The translations under genes were made by a program, and so were the position numbers. This document shows, one piece after another, positions 45,235 through 53,182 of a stretch of 64,000 bases of DNA; the stretch's first letter is position 1; each line of letters opens with the position of its first letter. Source of the DNA: JAGLHV01 sp023143305 [NCBI: Clostridia bacterium]. Lineage in GTDB: Bacteria > CBDUZB01 > JAGLHV01. The DNA is taken from positions 18,775 through 82,774 of the forward strand of contig DAOVVV010000004.1 in assembly GCA_030637025.1 (NCBI GenBank). Reading direction: 5' to 3'. Under the pieces are notes generated by a model. The model ran no database searches, was not told the origin of the DNA, and saw only the letters and a program-made list of their open reading frames with translations.

Positions 45235-47322
45235 CTAAATTTCACCTTTTTCATATAATTTCACAAAAACTTTAACCACCAGGGGATCAAATTGGCTTCC
45301 ACTGTTAACTAACAGTTCTTTTATAGCTTCGGCTTTCGGTTTTGCTTTCCGATAGGGCCGGTCTGAAGTCATTGCTTCAAAAGCATCAACTACACTTACA
45401 ATTCTTGCCCCTATAGGAATTTTTTTTCCTTCTAATTTATCCGGATACCCTTTTCCATCAAATCTTTCATGGTGGTGTCTAATTACCCTTGCACTTATCT
45501 CCATCCCTTCTATTTTAATCAGCAACTCATAACCGTCTACCGGATGTTTTCTTATTATCTCCCATTCTTCTTTAGTTAAAGTTTCTTTCTTATTCAAAAT
45601 GCTTTTAGGAATAAATATTTTACCTATATCATGCAATAATATTCCGGCGAAAAACATATCCTGAAAAAAACCTTTTTCTTTCGTTTCCGCATATTGTAAT
45701 TCAGCCAGTAGTTTTTGTGCATATTTAAAAGTTTTTTCCACATGCTCATAGGTATAAAAGGGATCCATTTTATTAACAGTCATAGCAAAGGCAGCAACAA
45801 TATTCTTGAAATTTTTTTCTACTTTTTGATAGGCATCGTACAGTTCTTTACTTAATTTTGTTTTCTCATGAATTTTTTGACGCAGGTCACTAATCAAAAA
45901 GGCATTTTTTATATTCATAGCTACATCATCAGCAAAACCGCTTAAAATTTCCACCTCATTTTGTGTATATTCACCTTGCTCCCTTCCTCCTAAACAGAAA
46001 ATACCCAAAATTTTCTTTCCATAACGGCTGGGAATTATTAAACTTGTTCTTAATAATTCCATCTGAACTTGTATATTCTCTAAAAGCATCATTTCTTCTT
46101 TTTCTTTCAAAAATTTATCGCTTTGCTGCCATTGTTTTATAATATCTAATTGTAAAAAATCTTTCTCTTCTTCTTTAATTAATCCATTTTTGTAAAACTT
46201 TTCACCTTTTTTGCTAAACCAGTTAATTATGGGAGATTCTTTTTTCAATCTAAAATTTGTTATTTTATATGGTATTCTTCCCTTGCTAGTTTGAAGGAAA
46301 TACTCTTTAGTGGAAACATCCAACAAAAATATACTTACCTGTCTTGATTCTATAATATTATAAACTGAATCAGCTACCTTCTCTACCAATTTTAAAGGGT
46401 CCTTAATTCTTACCATTTCTCCTGCTGTACGAATAAGAGCTTGTTGATAATCTTCTTCTTTACTGAAAATTACTTTTTGCATCCTCCAAATAAGATAAAT
46501 AAAACATATTAAACAGGGAAAAATAGCAAACACCGACGCTTTCCATCCTCCCCAGGATATTATATTATACCCTAAATAAAAAAAACCAAAATATACTCCC
46601 ACAGCAATTAAAAAAGAAACAATAATCCTGGTAACTTTCTGCATTACTATTTCGATATTCATTAAATGATGCTTAACAATGGCATAAGCCATAATCGGAA
46701 TATAAAGAAAAATAAAAAATATTCCATAAGGAAGAATGGGAATATTAAAAACCATAAAAAAAGCTGTTGACCCGGTACTAAAAGCTATTATTGCCGAAAG
46801 GAACACGTACTTAATCTGATTTTTTTTTCTACCAAACGATTTCTTGTAAAAAACAAATAACAAATAATAACAATAACTAACACAAGAAAAAAACAGAACT
46901 ACATAAAATGGATAAAAAATACCCGGTTCCACATAATAATTAAAAGGTCCTTTAGGTTTTACTGTTGCCAATAATCCCGCAAAATTAGAGATTTGCAAAA
47001 TTAAAGAAATGGAATACAGAAAAATTAGTAGTTTTTTCTTTATTTTATGCATATCTAAAAAAGCAAGTATAAAATGAACAGCTACTACAGGAATAAAAAT
47101 TGTCCCTAAAAGGTGAATGCTTTTCAACCAAAAAATTGCTTCTTTTTTGTTTTTAGCAATTATAATCAGCCCAAATCCTAATGCCCAAAATGCCGCACTT
47201 AAACTCATTAAAACCCAAATTTTATTTATTTCATTATTTCTGTTTTTAAAATACACAAAAATTCCGAAAGATATACTGGTAATAGCAGTTAAAATTCCCG
47301 CTACGGCAAAAGACATACCCAT
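45235..47322 (-). CDS. 7TM-GAF-HD-GYP protein (probable c-di-GMP phosphodiesterase), copy 1
   Basis: This 695-residue protein has a seven-helix N-terminal membrane region (about 1-290, histidine-kinase-N/7TM type), a GAF-like domain (about 305-475) and a C-terminal HD-GYP domain. HDIGK lies at about 564-568, the KHPVDGYELL helix follows, and HHHERFDGKGYP has GYP at about 625-627. HD-GYP enzymes open c-di-GMP. It resembles 49004-51106 throughout, so the two arose by duplication. A clear promoter lies upstream. Confidence 0.88.
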   Translation of the reverse strand: MGMSFAVAGILTAITSISFGIFVYFKNRNNEINKIWVLMSLSAAFWALGFGLIIIAKNKKEAIFWLKSIHLLGTIFIPVVAVHFILAFLDMHKIKKKLLIFLYSISLILQISNFAGLLATVKPKGPFNYYVEPGIFYPFYVVLFFSCVSYCYYLLFVFYKKSFGRKKNQIKYVFLSAIIAFSTGSTAFFMVFNIPILPYGIFFIFLYIPIMAYAIVKHHLMNIEIVMQKVTRIIVSFLIAVGVYFGFFYLGYNIISWGGWKASVFAIFPCLICFIYLIWRMQKVIFSKEEDYQQALIRTAGEMVRIKDPLKLVEKVADSVYNIIESRQVSIFLLDVSTKEYFLQTSKGRIPYKITNFRLKKESPIINWFSKKGEKFYKNGLIKEEEKDFLQLDIIKQWQQSDKFLKEKEEMMLLENIQVQMELLRTSLIIPSRYGKKILGIFCLGGREQGEYTQNEVEILSGFADDVAMNIKNAFLISDLRQKIHEKTKLSKELYDAYQKVEKNFKNIVAAFAMTVNKMDPFYTYEHVEKTFKYAQKLLAELQYAETKEKGFFQDMFFAGILLHDIGKIFIPKSILNKKETLTKEEWEIIRKHPVDGYELLIKIEGMEISARVIRHHHERFDGKGYPDKLEGKKIPIGARIVSVVDAFEAMTSDRPYRKAKPKAEAIKELLVNSGSQFDPLVVKVFVKLYEKGEI

Positions 47323-47367
47323 TTTTATTTCCTTTTTAGAGTTGGACTTATTACTTACATTTTTTAA

Positions 47368-47396
47368 ATTTTATTTTCTTTAAGCTATTTTGTCAA
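47368..47396 (-). promoter_or_regulatory. Promoter of HD-GYP copy 1
   Basis: On the minus strand, TTGACA (47396-47391) and TAAAAT (47373-47368) are spaced by 17 nt, about 46 nt upstream of the ATG. Confidence 0.7.
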
Positions 47397-47411
47397 AATT
47401 TAAACCTGTTT

Positions 47412-48713
47412 TTAAAATAAATAACTAAAGGCAACTTGAAAAGAACTAATTTCTTTTTTATATTTTACATTATTTATTGTTTTACCACCCCAGCCATAGA
47501 TATAACCAACATCAACCTGCCAGCCTTTTTCTTTATACCCCCCTCCGAAAGTTATATTATTTTTATCCAGATCTAATACGTTAGTCAGGCTTACCTGTTC
47601 ATCGGGAACAGGTGTAGGATCGGTATAAAAGCCTATTCTCGCTGCAAAATTTTTATCGAATTCATATTCTGCCCCAAGGCGAAACCGGTCTGTTTTTTTC
47701 CATTTTAAATCTTCATCACAGTCAACAAGCATTATTCCACCATTATCAAAATTTATATCCTTTTTCATTTTTGTCCAATCGGTTCCCTGCCAATCAAAGC
47801 TAAGCCTCAATTCCGGCAATAGTTTGTAAACAATTCCCATTCCATAAGTCGTGGGATAATTAAATTTCTGGGTATAATCCGATTGTTCATCTAACGGAAA
47901 GAATAAATGGGTGTTTTCTACAATCCCTTTTCCCTGAAGATTAATTTTTGCTCCGGACCTATATACCCCTCCGATGTTTACTTTGTCCCGGGAAAAAGAA
48001 TATAAAAAACCAAACACCCCTTCATAACCAACCCCGTCACTTTTAAAAATAATTTTGTTCTGGTAAGGAAGCGTTGTTTTCCTTGCCTCTTTTTCCCATT
48101 CCCCCTGGAGAATATTCAATCCTGCTCCCATAGATAAAGCAGAAGACACTTTTCTGGCCAGAGAGACATTATAAACTACAATGTAAAAAGTCTCTTCATA
48201 AAAGGCGTTTATTCCCGGTACTTCTCCCACCATATCTTTCCATTTAGCTTGATAGCCTACGGGTTCATAAATGCTGGCTCCCACAGTAAAATCCCCTTTT
48301 ATTCGACTATATGCTCCTATCCCCGGCAAATAAGAAATAACTGTAATTTTTTGTTGATTAAACTGCAAAGGTTCTGCATCCCCCGGAAGCTGATAAAAGA
48401 TATCCCCTTGATTACTATCAGGATAATTGAATAAACCTAATATACCATTAGCAATTGAATTACTATCTTCCCCCCGGACAGTTACACAATCTATTGCCAA
48501 TCCAATCCCTTTTCCTTTCAGACGGGCTAATCCTGCCGGATTCCAATAACCGGCTGTCCAATCGTCAGCTACGGCAATAAAAGCACCTCCCATAGAATTT
48601 GCTCTAATTCCTAATCCCGGTCCTTCAAATCCTCCACCCCAACAAAAACTTATTTGGATTAATAAAAAGCCACTCACAAAAAATACAAATCTTTTTCCTC
48701 TTTCAAACATCAT
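47412..48713 (-). CDS. FadL/OmpP1/TodX-family outer-membrane transport protein
   Basis: This 433-residue protein has a signal peptide (about 1-24) and then GFEGPGLGIRANSMGGAFIAVADDWTAGYWNPAGLARL, split here as AMGGA-like and WNPAGL family hallmarks. Barrel strands follow, ending in an aromatic residue (FSYLF). FadL-type proteins pass long-chain fatty acids or other hydrophobic molecules across the outer membrane. The flanking HD-GYP genes and an acyl-ACP-reductase-like gene nearby fit a lipid theme. Confidence 0.88.
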   Translation of the reverse strand: MMFERGKRFVFFVSGFLLIQISFCWGGGFEGPGLGIRANSMGGAFIAVADDWTAGYWNPAGLARLKGKGIGLAIDCVTVRGEDSNSIANGILGLFNYPDSNQGDIFYQLPGDAEPLQFNQQKITVISYLPGIGAYSRIKGDFTVGASIYEPVGYQAKWKDMVGEVPGINAFYEETFYIVVYNVSLARKVSSALSMGAGLNILQGEWEKEARKTTLPYQNKIIFKSDGVGYEGVFGFLYSFSRDKVNIGGVYRSGAKINLQGKGIVENTHLFFPLDEQSDYTQKFNYPTTYGMGIVYKLLPELRLSFDWQGTDWTKMKKDINFDNGGIMLVDCDEDLKWKKTDRFRLGAEYEFDKNFAARIGFYTDPTPVPDEQVSLTNVLDLDKNNITFGGGYKEKGWQVDVGYIYGWGGKTINNVKYKKEISSFQVAFSYLF

Positions 48714-48750
48714 TCCCCCTTCTTATCCTTAATTATTTCAGCTCATATTT

Positions 48751-48828
48751 TGGTAGCGCCAACGGGATTTGAACCCGTGTCTTAGCCTTGAGAGGGCTAC
48801 GTCCTGGGCCGGGCTAGACGATGGCGCC
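48751..48828 (-). tRNA. tRNA-Glu (anticodon CTC)
   Basis: A 78-nt cloverleaf with encoded CCA. The anticodon arm AGCCCTCTCAAGGCT carries CTC, the T loop is TTCAAAT and the D arm is CGTCTAGCCCGG, typical of Glu. The acceptor pairs GGCGCCA with TGGCGCT and so closes with a G1-U72 wobble, as in tRNA-Met of this window. Confidence 0.9.
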
Positions 48829-49003
48829 CCAATATTTTAAATATAGAAATACCTTACTAAAAAAAACTTAAAAAGTCAAGAATTCCCCGCAGTTACCTTT
48901 CGTAAAAAGTCTAATTCGAACAACAATTTTTCTCTGTTTTTTTAAAATTGACAGGAATTTCCGGTAAGCCTCTTGATTAAAAAATATTTCTTATTTATTA
49001 TTT

Positions 49004-51106
49004 TTAAATTTCTCCCTTTTCACATAGTTCCACAAAAGCCTCTACTACCAGAGAATCAAACTGCGTTCCACTATTTTCTACAAGTTGTGTTATTGCCTCT
49101 TTTCTTGGTTTTGCTTTTCTGTATGGACGGTCGGCAGTCATCGCTTCAAAAGCATCAACCACACAGACTATCTTTGCCCCTATAGAAATCTGGTCACCCT
49201 TCAATCCATCCGGATAACCCTTCCCATCTATTCTTTCATGGTGATGCTTAATTATTTCAGCACTTATTTCCATTCCTTTTATGTTTTTTAATAATTCAAA
49301 TCCATCTACCGGATGCCTTTTAATTATTTTCCATTCTTCATCATTTAAAGAACCCGGTTTGTTTAAAATATTTTTGGGAATAAATATTTTTCCTATATCA
49401 TGAAGAAGTATTCCGGCAAAAAACATATCCCTGGAAATAAGTTTTTCCTTTATCTGCTTTGGCTGCAATTTATCTACCAATTTCTGAGCATATTTAGAAG
49501 TCTTTTCTACATGCTCGTAAGTATAATCAGGGTCCATTTTACTAACGGTCATTGCAAATGCGGAAATAATCTCTTTGAAAATCGTTTCTAACCTCTGATA
49601 AGCATTATACCGTTCTCTGCTTAACATAGTTTTTTCATCAATTTGGTGACGTAAATCACTAATCAAAAAAGCATTACTTATATTCATAGCCATATCATCA
49701 GTAAATCCGCTTAAAACTTCAATATCCCTTTGGGTATACTGGTTTCCTCCTAAACATAAAATCCCTACTATTTTTTTTCCGTAACAACTGGGAATTATCA
49801 AGCTAGCCCTCAATGATTCCATTTGAAATTGTATTTTTATTAAAGACTCTATCCAGTTTTTTCCTTTTTCCGCTAATAATTTTTCACTATGCAACCACTC
49901 TCTTACAATATCTAACTGTAAAAAATGCTTTTCTTCTTTCTTAATTAAACCTTGTTGATAAAACTCTTTACCGGTTTTTTTAAACCAATTAATTACCGGA
50001 TCTTTTTTCTTCAGGACAAAACCGGTCTTCAAAAAAGGAAGCCTCCCTTTTCCTGCTTGCAAGACATATTCCTTAGTTTTATCATTTAATAAAAATATAC
50101 TTACCTGCCTGACTTTAATAATATCATAAACCGAATCTGCTACTTTTTCTATTAGTTTTAAGGGAATTTTTATTTTCACCATCTCCCGGGCAATACGTAT
50201 AAGTGCCAATTGAGAATCCTCTTCCTTTTTAAAAATTATCTGTTGCATTCTCCAGATAAGATAAATAAAACAGCATAAACAAGGTAAAATGGCAAAAATA
50301 GTGGATTGCCAGGGGCTCCACCCTATTATATTAAAGCCAAAATAAAAAAAAGCAAAATAAATACCAATAGCTATCAGAAAAGAAAAAATAATCCGTGTCG
50401 CTTTTTGCATTACCACCTTAATACCCATTAAATGATGAGCAACAATAGAATAAGTAATTATAACAGCAAAAAGGACTGCAAAGATAAATCCAAAAGGATA
50501 AAATTCTACTCCATATTTAGGGATATAATCAACAGCCGCCAGTAAGAGTAAAATACAAGCGATAAACACATATTTTATACGGGTAGTTTCAATAAAATCT
50601 AATGCCCCCCCCTCTTTGTAACGCGCATACAAGTGATAGTGAAAATATAATAAATAAAATCCCCTGAAGAGAATAACACTAGAAATTAATAAATATAAAG
50701 GATGTAACAAGCCCGCTTTGGAATAAAACCCCCAATAATATTTATATACACCTGATAAAAAATAGGGGGAACTCATAGATAAGGGAGTAATAAAAAACAT
50801 TACTAAATAAGAAACAATTACCCATTTTTTTTCTTTTTTTAACCTTAAAAAATCTATTATAAAATGATAAAAAGCAGGAGCGGTAAACATTGCGGCAGTA
50901 CAGGATATTCTACAAAAAAGAACGGCTACTTTCTCATCTTTAAGTGAATAAGCAACCGCATAACCAATCATCCAGATAATTACACTACTACAAAAAATTA
51001 AAAAACTTAAAATGGACTTTTCAGCTTGATTTTTAAAAAAAACAAAAATTACTAAAAATAAAACAGAAATAGCTCCTATCAAAGGAAATAGCGAATAAAA
51101 ATTCAT
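49004..51106 (-). CDS. 7TM-GAF-HD-GYP protein (probable c-di-GMP phosphodiesterase), copy 2
   Basis: This 700-residue paralogue of 45235-47322 has the same order: seven-helix membrane part, GAF-like domain, HD-GYP with HDIGK (about 569-573) and HHHERIDGKGYP (GYP about 630-632). The C-terminal half is very similar between the copies, while the membrane part differs more, suggesting different inputs. Its start codon shares a base with the stop codon of the acyl-ACP-reductase-like gene (TAATG), indicating translational coupling. Confidence 0.88.
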   Translation of the reverse strand: MNFYSLFPLIGAISVLFLVIFVFFKNQAEKSILSFLIFCSSVIIWMIGYAVAYSLKDEKVAVLFCRISCTAAMFTAPAFYHFIIDFLRLKKEKKWVIVSYLVMFFITPLSMSSPYFLSGVYKYYWGFYSKAGLLHPLYLLISSVILFRGFYLLYFHYHLYARYKEGGALDFIETTRIKYVFIACILLLLAAVDYIPKYGVEFYPFGFIFAVLFAVIITYSIVAHHLMGIKVVMQKATRIIFSFLIAIGIYFAFFYFGFNIIGWSPWQSTIFAILPCLCCFIYLIWRMQQIIFKKEEDSQLALIRIAREMVKIKIPLKLIEKVADSVYDIIKVRQVSIFLLNDKTKEYVLQAGKGRLPFLKTGFVLKKKDPVINWFKKTGKEFYQQGLIKKEEKHFLQLDIVREWLHSEKLLAEKGKNWIESLIKIQFQMESLRASLIIPSCYGKKIVGILCLGGNQYTQRDIEVLSGFTDDMAMNISNAFLISDLRHQIDEKTMLSRERYNAYQRLETIFKEIISAFAMTVSKMDPDYTYEHVEKTSKYAQKLVDKLQPKQIKEKLISRDMFFAGILLHDIGKIFIPKNILNKPGSLNDEEWKIIKRHPVDGFELLKNIKGMEISAEIIKHHHERIDGKGYPDGLKGDQISIGAKIVCVVDAFEAMTADRPYRKAKPRKEAITQLVENSGTQFDSLVVEAFVELCEKGEI

Positions 51107-52191
51107 TACTTTTTCTTTCTCCTTGCTTTTCTTACTGCTTCTATTTTTTCTTTGGCAACCTCTTTACCAAAACTCCTAAACCGGGCTAATTTAAATCCGT
51201 GTTTAACCGCAAACTTAGAAATTGCTCTTACCTTGGCTAAGGATACATTGCCCCCTACAGAGGCATATTCGTGTTTTTCTTCCAAAGCTAAAATCATTGT
51301 TTCAGCCATACAGGCATAAATTAAACCTGGTGCTAATCCAAAATTAAAATGTAAATCTACCTTTCCCGGCGGTTGCACAATTCCCCCATCAAGAACCAAA
51401 ACATCATTTCTTAAAGCTGCTTTTTCCGGAGAAACATTATGGGGAAGGGAAACATCGCAAACTATTGTTCCGGGCATTAAATCCTCCACTTTAATTAAAG
51501 CAAAAGGAGCACTGGTTATTACTAACACTATATCTGACTGCGACAGTGCTTCTTTAAGATTATCCGTTATTTTAATTACGTTTTTTCCCTTATTTTGCGG
51601 AATAATTGAATCAGCTAATTTTTTAATTTTTACTTTATTGCGAGCCATTAAAGTGAGATAAGAAACTCTTTCGGCTAAAATAGTAGCACAGATACTGCCG
51701 ATTAATCCCGTAGCTCCAATAATGGATACCTTTGCCTTATCTATTTCTATACCTACATCATTAGCTGCTTTCAACACCGCCTGAATCACTATCTCTATAG
51801 TATAACTAGTCCCGGTAGTAACAGGAATATTTAATTTTTTCGATAGTAAAGCGCCCCTTTTTCCTACCCAAGCGGCATAAGCTCCTAAACCAACTATATC
51901 GCAACCTAACTTTTGGGCAATTCGTCCTGCCCTAACCAATTTTTGTAAAATAAAAGTTGAATCCATTTTTAGTATTTGCTCGGGTATTAATGGTAAAAGA
52001 ATCATCTCCCCCTCTGCTTTTTTCCCGGTCAACGATTGCAGACCAGTTACTGACTCTCTTTTTAAAGGGGGTATCCACCGAAGTACTCGCTCTACCAGAT
52101 GCCTCCTTTTCACTTTAAGATTAGGTTCATTAAATCCATCTCCTAAACTCTCTACATCATGCGGATGAAAAATAAAAGCAAATTTTCCCAT
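51106..52191 (-). CDS. Acyl-ACP reductase-like (AAR family) Rossmann protein
   Basis: This 361-residue protein follows the layout of cyanobacterial long-chain acyl-ACP reductase. An N-terminal substrate domain has TGLQSLTGKKAEGEMILLPL. A segment TTGTSYTIEIVIQAV precedes the NADP-binding loop SIIGATGLIGSICA (157-170). The C-terminal GLIYACMAETMILALE places a Cys at 294, where the family has its catalytic cysteine, followed by VSLAKVRAISKFAVKHGF. If active it would reduce fatty acyl-ACP to aldehyde. No aldehyde-deformylating oxygenase gene is visible. It is coupled to HD-GYP copy 2 and lies 11 bp after the SRPBCC gene. Confidence 0.75.
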   Translation of the reverse strand: MGKFAFIFHPHDVESLGDGFNEPNLKVKRRHLVERVLRWIPPLKRESVTGLQSLTGKKAEGEMILLPLIPEQILKMDSTFILQKLVRAGRIAQKLGCDIVGLGAYAAWVGKRGALLSKKLNIPVTTGTSYTIEIVIQAVLKAANDVGIEIDKAKVSIIGATGLIGSICATILAERVSYLTLMARNKVKIKKLADSIIPQNKGKNVIKITDNLKEALSQSDIVLVITSAPFALIKVEDLMPGTIVCDVSLPHNVSPEKAALRNDVLVLDGGIVQPPGKVDLHFNFGLAPGLIYACMAETMILALEEKHEYASVGGNVSLAKVRAISKFAVKHGFKLARFRSFGKEVAKEKIEAVRKARRKKK

Positions 52192-52202
52192 TATTTATTC
52201 TG

Positions 52203-52763
52203 CTAACCTCCCCCTATTTCTTTCCTAATAGCCCTAAGCATACCTCTAAAATTAAGTTTTAACTTGCGCCTTAAAACATCTCCGACAAAGGTCTCAAAAG
52301 ATGGAAATCCCCAGCCTAAATTAACGGATATAAAAACCTGTGTCCCTTCCGGGGCCGGTAAAAATTTCCATTCTCCCTCATAAATTTCATAATCCCCTTT
52401 TAACATCTTAAATTTTATTGTTTTATCCCGCTTATTAAAAATATTCTCTTCCCTCCATTGAACGGGAACTCCTTCAACATCGATTTTCCAGTCAACTACC
52501 TTTCGATTATTCTTTTTTTCGATAACTTTTATTGATTTGATTCCTTCTACAAATTGGGGGAAATTTTCGATATGGCTGACAAAATCATAGACAAAGTCTA
52601 TGTTTTTATCAACAACAGTTGATACTTTAACCGCTCTGCGCCAACATTTCCGGCGCTCTATTCTTCTCCTGTCTGAAAAGTTTATGTCAACAAGAAATTT
52701 TCTCCGTATTTCTTCCCTTCGCCTTTTCTTCGAGCGTACACTTTTTTCTTTTCCCGTAAAAAT
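52203..52763 (-). CDS. SRPBCC/START-like lipid-binding protein with a non-standard start codon
   Basis: The open frame runs from a TAA at 52781 to the stop at 52203 and is clearly SRPBCC. It reads VKVSTVVDKNIDFVYDFVSH, then FVEGIKSIKVIEKKNN, then a VVDWKIDVEGVPVQW strand pair, then WKFLPAPEGTQVFISVNLG. No ATG, GTG or TTG occurs in frame before 52406, which would drop half the domain. A perfect AGGAGG (52778-52773) is followed 9 nt later by ATT at 52763 or 6 nt later by ATC at 52766, the likely start (about 186 residues). The N-terminus is very Arg/Lys-rich. It is the first gene before the acyl-ACP-reductase-like gene. Confidence 0.6.
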   Translation of the reverse strand: MFTGKEKSVRSKKRRREEIRRKFLVDINFSDRRRIERRKCWRRAVKVSTVVDKNIDFVYDFVSHIENFPQFVEGIKSIKVIEKKNNRKVVDWKIDVEGVPVQWREENIFNKRDKTIKFKMLKGDYEIYEGEWKFLPAPEGTQVFISVNLGWGFPSFETFVGDVLRRKLKLNFRGMLRAIRKEIGGG

Positions 52764-53182
52764 GATTGTCCCCCTCCTTTACAAATAAATTTTTTATTCA
52801 TAAATTAACTAAGAGGCTAAAACATTTAAAACCGAAAACCTTTTCAATTTTTATTTATTCTGTTAATTTGTTTGAGAAGAACCTTTTACTAAATTAATTC
52901 TACAGGGGGAATAATTTGTCAATATCAACATATTTTACAGATAAAGTGAATTGAATGAGCTATTCCTAATTCTTTTTCCCCTTTTTCCCCTTTTGCCCTT
53001 TTGCCCTTTTTTTGTTTCTTTAATTTTTTTTAATATAGGGAATTAAAACATCAAACAAGTCATCTCATTTTTCAGGAGTAACCAAAACTGCCCTTATCTA
53101 TTTTCTCTAAAACTAATTTAACAGAAAAGACTATAAAAGTCAAGTAATTTTCATCTTTTTTTCACTGTCACTGAAATTGTTT
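52764..53182. other. 419-bp gap without a recognised gene
   Basis: The gap between the SRPBCC gene and the helicase-nuclease gene is strongly AT-rich, with a pyrimidine tract around 52975-53020 (CCCTTTT and GCCCTTTT repeats). A TTGACA-like box on the minus strand near 52917-52922 could belong to a promoter for the SRPBCC operon, but no good -10 box lies at 16-18 nt. Confidence 0.4.
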
